A stretch of DNA of 64,000 nt from Actinomycetota bacterium (GTDB taxonomy: Bacteria; Actinomycetota; Thermoleophilia; Solirubrobacterales; 70-9), in assembly GCA_005885405.1 (NCBI GenBank), contig VAYN01000005.1, positions 119,715 to 183,714 on the forward strand, given 5' to 3'. This document shows, one piece after another, positions 48,463-57,381 of the stretch. The position numbers were made by a program, and so were the translations under genes. The notes under the pieces are model-generated. The model did not search any database. It was not told the DNA's origin and saw nothing but the letters and a program-made list of their open reading frames with translations. How positions within the stretch are numbered: position 1 is the stretch's first letter; every line of letters starts with the position of its first letter.

Positions 48463-48486
48463 AATACCGAATCAGTGTTCGGTATT
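48463..48486. promoter_or_regulatory. TetR-type operator between acyl-CoA dehydrogenase and regulator
   Basis: Arms AATACCGAA (48463-48471) and TTCGGTATT (48478-48486) are a perfect 9-bp inverted repeat around 6 nt. It sits between the start codons of the divergent genes and overlaps the predicted -10 of the catabolic operon (TATTGT, 48466-48461), as expected for a TetR repressor site. It is the likely target of the adjacent regulator. Confidence 0.68.
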
Positions 48487-48502
48487 CGCTACCCTCGGCT
48501 CG

Positions 48503-49120
48503 ATGCCGGTTCCCTCTCCCCCGACCCGCCCCGCCCTGCGCGCCCGCTACGACGCCCGCCGCAGCGAAGTCGTCGCCACCGCCGCCGAGCTCTTCGCCGA
48601 GCGCGGGTATGACGGCACCTCGATGAGCGAGCTAACGGAAGCGACCGGGCTCGCCGCCGGCGGCCTCTACCACTACATCGAGGGCAAGGAGGACCTGCTG
48701 ATCGCGATCTGCGACGAGCTACTGGAGCCGCTGCTGGAGCGCGCCCGGCAGATCGTCGACGCCGCTTTGCCGCCGGTCGAGCAGCTGCACAAGCTGGTCG
48801 GCGCCTGGGTTGCCCACGTCGTCGAGCACCGCCACCACATGCTCGTCTTCACCCAGGAGCGGCAGGCGATCGAGCGCGAGCGCCGCTGGCGCCGGGTGCG
48901 CTCCCAGCGCCAAGCCTTCGAGCGGATCCTCGACGAAGTCCTCGCCCGCGGCGAGGCCGACGGCAGCATGACCTTCGCCGACCGCCGCCTCTCCCTCCTC
49001 GCCCTGCTGGGGATGGTCAACTACACGCCGCAGTGGGTGCGGCCGGGCGGGCGGCTGAGCCCGGGCGAGATCGCCGCGGGCTACTGCGCGATGGTGCTGG
49101 GAAAGGACGGTCCTGGTTAG
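48503..49120 (+). CDS. TetR/AcrR-family transcriptional regulator
   Basis: The ATG at 48503 (MPVPSPPTRPALRARYDARR) yields 205 residues. The N-terminal DNA-binding domain is classical: VVATAAELFAERGYDGTSMSELTEATGLAAGGLYHYIEGKEDLL, of which the helix-turn-helix is about residues 35-60 (quoted in part: SELTEATGLAAGGLYHYIE). The all-helical ligand domain follows. It is divergent from the acyl-CoA dehydrogenase and shares the palindrome at 48463-48486. An acyl-CoA or related intermediate is the likely ligand (inference from neighbours). A -10-like TACCCT at 48490-48495 predicts a near-leaderless message. Confidence 0.9.
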   Translation: MPVPSPPTRPALRARYDARRSEVVATAAELFAERGYDGTSMSELTEATGLAAGGLYHYIEGKEDLLIAICDELLEPLLERARQIVDAALPPVEQLHKLVGAWVAHVVEHRHHMLVFTQERQAIERERRWRRVRSQRQAFERILDEVLARGEADGSMTFADRRLSLLALLGMVNYTPQWVRPGGRLSPGEIAAGYCAMVLGKDGPG

Positions 49121-52100
49121 GCGATGTTCCAGTAGGGATCGTATGCCTGCTGGTTGCAGAGCGGCTCAAACTTGGGAGGGGAGGCGCCTCCCCAACCCGT
49201 AAACCCGGTCGATGACCAGAGAACGTTCGTTGCCCCGACGTATGCGGCAGCCGATGCCCCAGCCTCGAGACCGAGGTCCAAGGACAAACCGAACGAGTCC
49301 AGCCTGCACCCCACGCTGCCACTCACGCCGGCGATGGCGTGGACCGAGCCGCCAACCGAGCAACCGGGACCGGCCAAATCATCGGGCTTTGACACTGACC
49401 GGTCAAATACGAAGCCGACATCGCCACTTGCGCCTGCATCGAGGCCCACTCCTGCGCCACCGGTCGCGGTGAAGGTCGTTGCGCTCCAGCTCCGGCGCCA
49501 TCCGGTGCCGCCTTCCCAGGTGCAGATCTCTCCCTGCGCGGTCACCGACACACCCGGGGCTACCGTGCCGCTGCCCCCTACACACCAGCCGACAGCCCAC
49601 AGACCCAACGGATCGCTGGCGTCCACTGGATTCGACCGGGCGAACCCATAGCGACTGCGGGTCGTCTCCTCTGCAGGATCACGCGTTAGGAACTGCCCGG
49701 TGGAGGGGTCGTAGTAGCGCGCCCGCAGGTACTGGAAACCGGTCTCCGGGTCGGTGTACTCGCCATCGAACTGGAAGTTCGTCGAGGTCCCGGTGTGGGT
49801 GGCAACCTCACCCCAGGCGGTGTAGTCGTAGCGGCCGACCACCTCGCCGCCGGCATCGGTGAGGAGTCTGATGCTTCCCTGCTGGTCCTGATGCAGGTAG
49901 GTGGGAGTCCCGCCCGTCACCTGCTCGATCGCTTCTCCTTCGGGTCCGTAGACGTACTCGGTGCTCCCCTCCTGCAGGAGCTCGGGAAGTTCTTCGACCT
50001 GGTTCCAGACGAAGTGGGTGCTGCTGCCCGCCACCGTCTTCCCTACCCGCAGACCGTCGCCGTCGTAGGCATAGGAGACGTCATCGCCGACTTCGATCAA
50101 CCGATTGGCAAGGTCATAGCGGTATTCGACGAGGGAGTCGGATGACTGGTCGAAGATTCGGTTGCCCCGATAGTCGTAGGTGAACCACCTGGGGACCGTG
50201 CTTCCGCTGGCACTGCTCAGGCTGATCGCGTCGTGCGCACCGGCAGGGGCGAGCTCGCGAGGAACCAAGCCTGCCTGAGATCTGGCGGCTTTGTCTCCCT
50301 CACCGGAGCTGTCGAGCGCAACCGCACCCGGTTCGGAGCCCACACTCACCGCGGCCAGGCTCCAACGGCTTGCCTCGACGCTCGCTGCGACCGCTCCGCC
50401 ACCCCGCGCCGTCTGAACCCAGCCGGCCGTTCCTGCGTGGCGGTCGAAGACCTGCGCGACGAGTCGCTGCCCCGCGGAGACCGCGGCCGGCCGTTTCTGC
50501 CCGATGCTGTGTCCCACCGCCCAGAGGAGACTCCGGGGGGACGGCCGGAGCGAGTTGACGGGTTTCGAAGCACGCCCGTGGGCGGCGGCGTGTGCTTGCA
50601 CGAAGAGGCCGTCACCCGCAACTGCCGCCACCGCCACCACCCCCGTCCGCGTGCCCCGGGCGAGGTGAACGGTTACCTTGCCGGGGGGACCGGAGCCGGC
50701 CCGGGCCTGCCAAATCTCAGCTGCACCGCCATGCTCGTCGGCCCTCTGCACCGGCCGCCAGCGCGATCCGCCGCCGGAGATGGCAGTGACCCTCTGCCCG
50801 CTGCCGTCAGCCGAGACGAAGGCCAGGAGGAGGTCGCCCCCCACCGAAGGCGGCAGTTTCGACGTCTTCAAGGCGCCATCGCGCACCCTCTTGGCGGTGA
50901 CCGTCGCCTCGACGGTCGGCTGCGCGGCCGAATGCTGCTGGGACCCAGGTGGACCATCCTGGGCCGTCGGGGTCTGGGCGCTTCCACCCTCACCCCCCAG
51001 GCCGGGTTCTTCGCCTTCGCCACCCGGGCCTTCTTCGGGCGGTTCCGGCCCCGGTTCTTCCCGTAGGACCAGCTGGTTGGCCGGGTCGAAGGCCTGGGTC
51101 GTCTCGCCGCCGAAGGTAATCGGGTTGTCGGCACTGTCGTAGCCGTATGGAACCCCGCCGGCCGCCGTCAGTCGTCCGAGTTGGTCATGGGAAAAGTCGA
51201 TCGCGTTTTGCGCTCCGTTGACCGCCTCTTCGGTGGTTACCTGGCCAACTCCGTCGCGCTGATAGGCAAAGCTCGCCAGGGCGTTGCCCCCCTCGTCGTC
51301 CGCGATCGATTCGAGCCGGCCGAGGGCATCGAACCCGCGCTCGGTATGGACGCCGTTGGGATATAGGACCTCGGTCAGGTTCGATTCGGCGTCATAGGAG
51401 AAATCGGTGGTCTTGCCCAGCCAATCGGTGACGCTCGTGAGGTTCCCAGCGGAGTCGTACCCCCGCTCGAGCTGATGACCACTCGGATAAGTGATCTTCG
51501 TGAGCCGGCCCGCCAGGTCGTATTCGTAGCCTACGGTGGCGCCGGTACCATCGGTGACGGCGGTCATTCGGTTGAGCGAGTCGTAGGTGAAGGTGCTTTC
51601 CCCGGATCCGTCGTAGCGGAGAATGCGGTTGCCGTCTTCGTCGTAGGCCTGGTACACGTCCGGCGTCGAATCCGAGTATTCGATTTCGGTCAGCTGGCCG
51701 ACGCCGTCGTAGCGGAATTCCGTTCTCCACCCTTCGGGGACGATCATTTCCGTCCGGTTTCCCGCGGGGTCATACCCGTAACTCGTCGTCCTCCCGTTCG
51801 GATCCGTGACCGAGATCTGCCGATCGAGCGCGTCGTACGCGTATTCGGTGGCATTGCCGGCGGCGTCGATCTGGGCGATCCTGTTTCCACCTGCATCCCA
51901 CTTGTTCTGCAGGATGCTGCCGTCAGCCCGCGTCACCAGGGTCAGCTCGTCATCGGCGTCGAAAGCTCGTTCCGTGGTATGCCCGAGCGCATCCGTGATC
52001 GCCGTCTGATTCCCGTTCTCGTCGTACGTGTACTCGGTCGTGCCCCCCAGCGGATCGGTCACGGACTCGAGTTGTCCGGCGGCGTCGTAGGAGTAGGTCG

Positions 52101-54147
52101 TCCGGTGGGCGCTCGGATCGCCCCCCGGCTCGTTGCCTGCGGGACCCACCCTGGCCGTCAACCTCCCGTCGAGGTCGTATTCGAAGGAGGTCTTGCTGCC
52201 GTTGGGATCCCTCAGGCTAGTTCGATTGCCGTGCGGGTCGTAGCCGATCTCGGTGACGCCGCCAACGGCGTCGGTCATTTTGGTCACCTCCCCCGCAGCA
52301 GCTTCGTAGGCATAGGTCGTAACCGCATCGGTGCCGGTCCCGGATAGCGGGGTCGACTTTTTCAGCAGGTTGCCGTTGCTGTCGTAGGCGTAGGTCGTAG
52401 TCGTCCCACGCGGATCGGTGGCGGCGACGACTTCGTCGCCGGGACCGTATTCGTAGACGGTCGTCCACCCGTCCTGGTTGGTGGTTTCGACCAGGTTCCC
52501 GCGCGCGTCATATGCGTTGTGCGTCGTCTGGAAATTGGGGTCAAGGATCTGGGTGACTCCCAGAGTGGTCGGGTCGTACCGGTAAGAGGTGGTCGCTTCG
52601 TCGGCGGTCCCGAAGCCCTGAATGACCGAGACCAACTCCAGGTTCCGGTACTGATAGCGGGTGACGTTTCCCCGTGGATCGGTCACATCGGTCGTTCCGC
52701 CTTCCGGCGTGGTGGGATCGCCCGCGTATTCCCACTTCGTCTCGCGCCCCATCGGGTCGGCCTGGAGTTCGACCCTGCCGCTTGCGTCGTAGGTGTTCGA
52801 GGTCGTTCCTCCGCGCGGATCGGTCATCGTCAATAAGCGGTGCGCGGAGTCGTAGGTGAAGCTCCAGGTCCGCCCCAGTGGATCGACCGTCCCGACCAGA
52901 TCGCCTTCGCCGTCGTACTCGAAGCTCGTGCTGCGGCCCATCGGGTCGGTTGCCGAGACGATGTGGCCGCCACCGCCATAGGCGAAGACGATCGCCCGTC
53001 CCGACGGATCGACCACGCTTTCGAGCTTGCCGGCCGAGTAGGTCAGTTGGGTTTCCGCACCGTTGCGGTCGACCTCGCGCAGCAAGCGACCGTCGGCCCC
53101 GAAAACGTACCCGACGTGGTCGGAAAAGCGACTGAACGAGAAGGTCCCGTCGCCGTTCTGCTCCAGCGAGGCCAAGACCCGCGGCGGCGTTTCGAATCCA
53201 CCGCCTTCTTTGGGCGGGAAGGTCACCGACGAGCCCCCCTCTTCGTGGACGGTGGCGGCGCCGGTTTCGGGATCGAGGGAAAGTGACATGTCGTAGCTCG
53301 ACGACCACCCGCGGCCGAACGGGCCGTCGGTCGCGGCGTTGATCGAGCTGTAGGTGCGGGTCAGATGCAACGGCACGCCTCGCCCCGGGACGGCGATATC
53401 GGTGAATTCATGCCAGAAGACCCCGGTGGCGCAATTGACCGGGCGGGAGGAGTGGCAGGTGGTCCGATGCTCGCTGCCATTCCGAGCTCCCCCCTGCTCC
53501 TGCAGACTCGGGCCACCGCTGACGACAGTGGTGGAACTGAGACTCTCCTCCAGCGAAAAGTAGGTCGATTCCCCTGGTTCGAGGGGTGGCGAAAATTCGA
53601 CGACTCCACTCGCCAGGTCCGGCGAGATCGAAGAGAAGCTGGTGCGGGGACCCTCATAACCCGTCGGCCCGAACGGACAACCCGCGATCCCGTAGAAGCA
53701 GAGCCCGTCCCCGTCGAACCCGAAGAGGTCGGTGTTGGAAACAAGCGAGAGTCGGCTGACGCTCTTGCTCGACCGGTTAATCGCCCCTATCAGGGTGTCC
53801 TCGACCGCGTCATAGGGACCCTGAGAAGGATCTTGGAGGATTGCAATCCCGGCCCCGGTGATATCGACGAGCAGCCCGCAGCTCGTGTCATACCCGACGG
53901 CCGGGCACTGGGTGAACGGCGTCGTCGGCGCGGCAGTCGAGAGCAGAGCAAGTCCACTCGATGCCACGGCAGACCGCCGCCTGGGGGCGAAATCGGGCTT
54001 GACCGAGATCAGGTGACCGGGATGGGGCGTCTCGCTGCTCTCGTCGTCCGCGACGGCCGAGACGGGAAAGAGCAGGAAGGCGAGGAGGACCCACAGCGCG
54101 GCTTTGCCGCCGAACAGACGAGCGCTCCATCGAAAAGTCCTGCCCAT
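49117..54147 (-). CDS. RHS/YD-repeat protein with inserted domain and unrecognised C-terminal tail
   Basis: The 1676-residue protein has a signal peptide (ALWVLLAFLLFPVSAVA, cut near residue 33), an N-terminal region with RHS entry motifs such as HLTRTYSSIN and GPFGRGWSSSYD, and many YD repeats (for example TYDSAHRLLTMTDPRGG, YTYDENGNQTAITDALGHTT). About residues 1025-1310 are an insert: a Pro/Gly/Glu linker and a beta-rich domain (LLLAFVSADGSG and WQARAGSGPPGKVTVHLA). Repeats then resume (WFTYDYRGNRI). The RHS core follows (RARYYDPSTGQFLTRDP), ending NPVDASDPLGL. The last 160 residues are a Gly-rich beta segment, not a known toxin. No immunity gene is adjacent. The ATG at 54147 is consistent with the signal peptide. 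Confidence 0.9.
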   Translation of the reverse strand: MGRTFRWSARLFGGKAALWVLLAFLLFPVSAVADDESSETPHPGHLISVKPDFAPRRRSAVASSGLALLSTAAPTTPFTQCPAVGYDTSCGLLVDITGAGIAILQDPSQGPYDAVEDTLIGAINRSSKSVSRLSLVSNTDLFGFDGDGLCFYGIAGCPFGPTGYEGPRTSFSSISPDLASGVVEFSPPLEPGESTYFSLEESLSSTTVVSGGPSLQEQGGARNGSEHRTTCHSSRPVNCATGVFWHEFTDIAVPGRGVPLHLTRTYSSINAATDGPFGRGWSSSYDMSLSLDPETGAATVHEEGGSSVTFPPKEGGGFETPPRVLASLEQNGDGTFSFSRFSDHVGYVFGADGRLLREVDRNGAETQLTYSAGKLESVVDPSGRAIVFAYGGGGHIVSATDPMGRSTSFEYDGEGDLVGTVDPLGRTWSFTYDSAHRLLTMTDPRGGTTSNTYDASGRVELQADPMGRETKWEYAGDPTTPEGGTTDVTDPRGNVTRYQYRNLELVSVIQGFGTADEATTSYRYDPTTLGVTQILDPNFQTTHNAYDARGNLVETTNQDGWTTVYEYGPGDEVVAATDPRGTTTTYAYDSNGNLLKKSTPLSGTGTDAVTTYAYEAAAGEVTKMTDAVGGVTEIGYDPHGNRTSLRDPNGSKTSFEYDLDGRLTARVGPAGNEPGGDPSAHRTTYSYDAAGQLESVTDPLGGTTEYTYDENGNQTAITDALGHTTERAFDADDELTLVTRADGSILQNKWDAGGNRIAQIDAAGNATEYAYDALDRQISVTDPNGRTTSYGYDPAGNRTEMIVPEGWRTEFRYDGVGQLTEIEYSDSTPDVYQAYDEDGNRILRYDGSGESTFTYDSLNRMTAVTDGTGATVGYEYDLAGRLTKITYPSGHQLERGYDSAGNLTSVTDWLGKTTDFSYDAESNLTEVLYPNGVHTERGFDALGRLESIADDEGGNALASFAYQRDGVGQVTTEEAVNGAQNAIDFSHDQLGRLTAAGGVPYGYDSADNPITFGGETTQAFDPANQLVLREEPGPEPPEEGPGGEGEEPGLGGEGGSAQTPTAQDGPPGSQQHSAAQPTVEATVTAKRVRDGALKTSKLPPSVGGDLLLAFVSADGSGQRVTAISGGGSRWRPVQRADEHGGAAEIWQARAGSGPPGKVTVHLARGTRTGVVAVAAVAGDGLFVQAHAAAHGRASKPVNSLRPSPRSLLWAVGHSIGQKRPAAVSAGQRLVAQVFDRHAGTAGWVQTARGGGAVAASVEASRWSLAAVSVGSEPGAVALDSSGEGDKAARSQAGLVPRELAPAGAHDAISLSSASGSTVPRWFTYDYRGNRIFDQSSDSLVEYRYDLANRLIEVGDDVSYAYDGDGLRVGKTVAGSSTHFVWNQVEELPELLQEGSTEYVYGPEGEAIEQVTGGTPTYLHQDQQGSIRLLTDAGGEVVGRYDYTAWGEVATHTGTSTNFQFDGEYTDPETGFQYLRARYYDPSTGQFLTRDPAEETTRSRYGFARSNPVDASDPLGLWAVGWCVGGSGTVAPGVSVTAQGEICTWEGGTGWRRSWSATTFTATGGAGVGLDAGASGDVGFVFDRSVSKPDDLAGPGCSVGGSVHAIAGVSGSVGCRLDSFGLSLDLGLEAGASAAAYVGATNVLWSSTGFTGWGGASPPKFEPLCNQQAYDPYWNIA

Positions 54148-54307
54148 TGCCAGAAATCATCCCCCTCGTACTATTAGGAACAGCCGGATACTTGAGGGCG
54201 CACCCTATTCAGGTTTGGCAGCACGTTTTTCGACCACTTAGCTGCTTTTCCACTTCTGGGACGAGTCCCTCATCAGAACTCGTTAAGGAGTGGTCCGTAT
54301 CTGGTAC

Positions 54308-54403
54308 TCAGTGCGGGCCGGCGACGAGCAGCGCCACCGCCACAGCGATCGCGAGGGCAAGCAGTGCGGTTTTAAATGGTGCGGGTGGGGCGGAACGGAT
54401 CAT
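54308..54403 (-). CDS. Possible 31-residue single-span membrane peptide
   Basis: A 31-residue frame starts ATG at 54403 and ends TGA at 54308-54310. It begins MIRSAPPAPFKTALL and has a hydrophobic segment of about 18 residues (ALLALAIAVAVALLVAG) ending in PH. It lies 17 bp after the stop of the carbohydrate deacetylase gene on the same strand. There is no clear Shine-Dalgarno, and GC-rich DNA readily encodes Ala/Val/Leu runs, so this is a weak call. Nothing else was seen in 54148-54420. Confidence 0.28.
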   Translation of the reverse strand: MIRSAPPAPFKTALLALAIAVAVALLVAGPH

Positions 54404-54420
54404 GTTCCGAAGGTAGCTCG

Positions 54421-55140
54421 CTAAGGCCGCGGTGCCTGTGCGTAAGAACACAGGTTGACGTTCCTCACATTAAGCAGGTTTTTCACACCTTGATCGCGAA
54501 GCGCCGCCAGCTCGATCTGGCGCTCCCCGTCATATGACGAGGTCGGGACGGGGCCGGCGGCGGGGTGGCAGCCGATCTCGGTCCAGCCCGGCGGCAGCGC
54601 CTCGATCAGCTCCGCCAGGCGCTCAGGAGTGATGCCCTCCGGGAACGGTTCGCCCTTGCCGCTCTGCCCGTAGAAGCCGCCCTCGTAGCGGACGCCGCGG
54701 TTGCGCACCGGAACCCCGAGCTCTGCCGCGAGCGCCTCGACGACCCCCTTCGCCGGCTCGGACTCGTGCACATGCTGGTGGGAGTCGAGGTGATCGGGAT
54801 CGCGGCCCAGCAGCGCTCGGAAGCGCTCGACCTGGGCCCGCACCTCGGCCTCGACCGCATCGCGGTCGTCGCTGTCGCAGTGGAGGTAGGCCTGGATCCA
54901 CTCCCCGTTCTCGTAGTCCCACTGGCCGAGGTCGACGTGGAGGCCGATCCCGAGATCGGGATGGTCGCGGGCTTCCTCTGCCGCCGCCGCGGCCGCTCCT
55001 TGGCGCACCATCAGGCTGGCGCTGGTGACGATGCCGTCGCGGTGGGCGGCGAAGACGCCTGCGTTTACCGTCGCCGAGAGTCCGAGGTCGTCGGCGTTGA
55101 CGATGAGGAAGCGATCGTCCGAGGCATCGGGGGCGGCCAT
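54421..55140 (-). CDS. ChbG/HpnK-family carbohydrate deacetylase
   Basis: The ATG at 55140 gives 239 residues beginning MAAPDASDDRFLIVNADDLG. The metal and catalytic motifs are in place: NADDLGLS at the N-terminus, LGIGLHVDLGQWD with a His ligand, and DHLDSHQHVHES with the HxxH-like pair; the C-terminal EIGCHPAAG is conserved. The family removes N-acetyl groups from sugars or acts in hopanoid biosynthesis (HpnK). With the adjacent glycan cluster, sugar deacetylation is the best guess. The start codon lies 10 bp from the start of the divergent gene at 55151; ATG codons of both strands overlap at 55138-55141. Confidence 0.87.
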   Translation of the reverse strand: MAAPDASDDRFLIVNADDLGLSATVNAGVFAAHRDGIVTSASLMVRQGAAAAAAEEARDHPDLGIGLHVDLGQWDYENGEWIQAYLHCDSDDRDAVEAEVRAQVERFRALLGRDPDHLDSHQHVHESEPAKGVVEALAAELGVPVRNRGVRYEGGFYGQSGKGEPFPEGITPERLAELIEALPPGWTEIGCHPAAGPVPTSSYDGERQIELAALRDQGVKNLLNVRNVNLCSYAQAPRP

Positions 55141-55150
55141 GGGCGCAAGT

Positions 55151-56038
55151 ATGATCCGCCGCATCGGGCCCGAGGAGTACGAGGAGCTTTGCCGCGCGGT
55201 GGGGACGGCGGTCGCGGAGGCAACGCCGCCGCAGTCGGTCGTCGCCGTGGTCAGCAAAGGCGACCCGAAACTCACCGATCTCGAGGGCCGCTCCGGGCTG
55301 CACTTCCCCAGCGATGCCGCCGGCCGCTACGCCGGCTTCCATCCCCGCACCTCCGAGGAAGCGATCGCCCAGGTGGACGTCGCCCGCGCCGCCGGGGCCG
55401 AATATCTCTGCATCCCGCAGACCGCTTTCTGGTGGCTCGAGCACTACCAGGGGTTCGCGAACTGGCTGGGCGCCCACTGCCGCTCGATCGGCAACAACCC
55501 GGAGGCCTGCTTGATCTACGAGCTGCTCAGCTCCCCCGCCGGCGCCGCCTCGGAGCCCGGAGCCGAGGGGCAGGTCCGCGCCCTGCTCGACTCGCTGCTG
55601 CCCGAAAAGGCGCTGCTCTTCACGATCGGGTTCCCGGCCGAGAGCCTTGCCGCGCCCGGGCGAACCGTTACAGCCCTCTCACGCAGCCGCGCCTTCGGTT
55701 TGCGACGACGCCTCGCCGACACTCCCGAGCAGCCGGCTTTCGTCCTGGTCTCAAGGCGAGAGGGCGAGGCGCCGATGGAACCTGCATTGGAACGCTCTCT
55801 CGATGCAATCACCCAGCCCATTGCTCACCGCGAACACCTTTGTGACCTCTTGCAGGTGAAAAGCCTGGACAGCGGGTCTAGAATCACCCGATCTCCTCGG
55901 GACGGAGATGCGCGGTCCGAGACACCTTCATCTTTGGACAGCGAGGCAGCGAACAAACTCTCGAAGCGCCTGGAGCGCCTGGGTCTCCCCGGAGACAGTG
56001 GCGTTTCTTCGAGTCGACCGGCAAGGGAGCGGGATTGA
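55151..56038 (+). CDS. Glycan-cluster protein of unknown function (glycosyltransferase-associated module)
   Basis: The ATG at 55151 (alternative at 55139) gives 295 residues. Residues 5-135 (SVVAVVSKGDPKLTDLEGRS, HFPSDAAGRYAGFHPRTSEE, AGAEYLCIPQTAFWWLEHYQ) form a module I recognise as frequently attached to or beside glycosyltransferases in Thermoleophilia, but it has no assigned activity. The C-terminal 120 residues are variable and polar. The gene overlaps the GT4 gene (TTGA), so it is the first gene of the glycan operon. It could assist a sugar transfer or carry an acceptor. No signal peptide is seen. Confidence 0.6.
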   Translation: MIRRIGPEEYEELCRAVGTAVAEATPPQSVVAVVSKGDPKLTDLEGRSGLHFPSDAAGRYAGFHPRTSEEAIAQVDVARAAGAEYLCIPQTAFWWLEHYQGFANWLGAHCRSIGNNPEACLIYELLSSPAGAASEPGAEGQVRALLDSLLPEKALLFTIGFPAESLAAPGRTVTALSRSRAFGLRRRLADTPEQPAFVLVSRREGEAPMEPALERSLDAITQPIAHREHLCDLLQVKSLDSGSRITRSPRDGDARSETPSSLDSEAANKLSKRLERLGLPGDSGVSSSRPARERD

Positions 56039-57381
56039 GCGGCAAACCGAAGGTCCTCTACGTATCCCATAACCACCCGACGATCCGCCCGGGCGGAGCC
56101 GAGGCTTACGCCTATGAGCTCTACCGAGCGGTCCGCGACGGCGGCGAGTTCGAACCGCTCTTCCTCGCCAGGACCGGCCCCCCGGTCTCAATCTCCAGCC
56201 GCTACCACGAGGGCACCCTGCTGACCGGCGTCAACGAGGACCCCAACCAGTACTTCTTCTATACGGACACGCTCGAATACGACTGGCTCAACGGGACGCC
56301 CCGGGGCAAGGCGGCGCTGACCAAGTACCTGCGCGAGTTCCTCCGCGCCCAGCAGCCGGATGTCGTCCACCTTCAGCACACGCTCTTCTTCGGCTACGAC
56401 ATGCTGCGGGAGATCCGCCAGACGTTAGGCGAGCAGGTGCCGATCCTCTACACGCTGCACGAGTTCCTGCCGATCTGCCACCGCAACGGCCAGCTGGTGC
56501 GGACGACGACGGAGAAGCCCTGCCGCGAAGAGTCGCCGCGGCGCTGCCACGAGTGCTTCCCCGAGGTGAGCCCGCAAGCCTTCTTCATGCGCAAGCGCTT
56601 CATCCAGTCGCAGATGTCGGCGGTCGATCGCTTCATCGCCCCCAGCAACTTCCTCCGCGACCGCTTCGTCGACTGGGGCTTGCCGGCGGACAAGGTCGTC
56701 CCCGAGGAGTACGGACGGCTGCCGGTGACCGCGGCGCCGACCCGCGAGCGGCGCAAACGCAACCGCCTCGTCTTCATCGGCCAGCTCAGCTACTTCAAGG
56801 GCGTCAACGTCCTTCTTAAAGCGATGAAACGACTGCAGGAAGACGGCGCCGATGTGCACTGCGCCGTCTACGGCGCCAACCTCGAGTTGCAACCGGACGA
56901 GTTCCGGGCCGAATTCGCCGAGCTACTGGAGGCGACGAAGGAGACCGTCAGCTTCGAAGGCGAGTTCAACCACGACGACCTGCCGACGATCATGGCCGAC
57001 GCCGACTGGGTCGTCGTCCCCTCGGTCTGGTGGGAGAACTCGCCGCTGGTGATCCAGGAGGCTGCGCAGCACCGGCGGCCGGTTATCGCCAGCGACATCG
57101 GCGGCATGGCAGAGAAAGTCCACAACGGCGTCTCCGGGCTCCACTTCAAGGCGGCCGACCCGGCTGACCTCGCCCAGACCATCGCCGGCGCGATCTCCAA
57201 CCGCAAGCTCTGGGACGAACTGCAGCGCCGAATCGAGCCGCCCTACGCGATGGACGAACACGTGCGCTCGCTGACCCGCCACTACAAGGAGCTGTTGGCC
57301 AGCAAGGCGAGCGAGGACGAAGAGGAGCTGGTGACCCCGCGCGCGCCGGCGACCGAGATCGAGGACGTGCGCTATGCCTGA
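56035..57381 (+). CDS. Family-4 glycosyltransferase
   Basis: The TTG at 56035 overlaps the previous stop. The 448-residue GT-B protein has the N-terminal nucleotide-fold opening VLYVSHNHPTIRPGGAEAYA, the acceptor-domain QPDVVHLQHTLFFGYD, and the C-terminal donor domain RLVFIGQLSYFKGVNVLLKA, then PSVWWENSPLVIQEAAQHRRPVIAS with the E-x7-E motif that contacts the sugar nucleotide. A Cys-rich segment CHRNGQLVRTTTEKPCREES...CHECF occurs between the domains and may bind a metal. GT4 enzymes are retaining; donor and acceptor are unknown. It overlaps the GT2 gene by 8 bp. Confidence 0.9.
   Translation: MSGKPKVLYVSHNHPTIRPGGAEAYAYELYRAVRDGGEFEPLFLARTGPPVSISSRYHEGTLLTGVNEDPNQYFFYTDTLEYDWLNGTPRGKAALTKYLREFLRAQQPDVVHLQHTLFFGYDMLREIRQTLGEQVPILYTLHEFLPICHRNGQLVRTTTEKPCREESPRRCHECFPEVSPQAFFMRKRFIQSQMSAVDRFIAPSNFLRDRFVDWGLPADKVVPEEYGRLPVTAAPTRERRKRNRLVFIGQLSYFKGVNVLLKAMKRLQEDGADVHCAVYGANLELQPDEFRAEFAELLEATKETVSFEGEFNHDDLPTIMADADWVVVPSVWWENSPLVIQEAAQHRRPVIASDIGGMAEKVHNGVSGLHFKAADPADLAQTIAGAISNRKLWDELQRRIEPPYAMDEHVRSLTRHYKELLASKASEDEEELVTPRAPATEIEDVRYA

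Noticed and set aside
49117..54147. RHS protein as a polymorphic toxin system
   Set aside because: The C-terminal segment shows no nuclease, deaminase or other toxin signature and no immunity-type gene follows.
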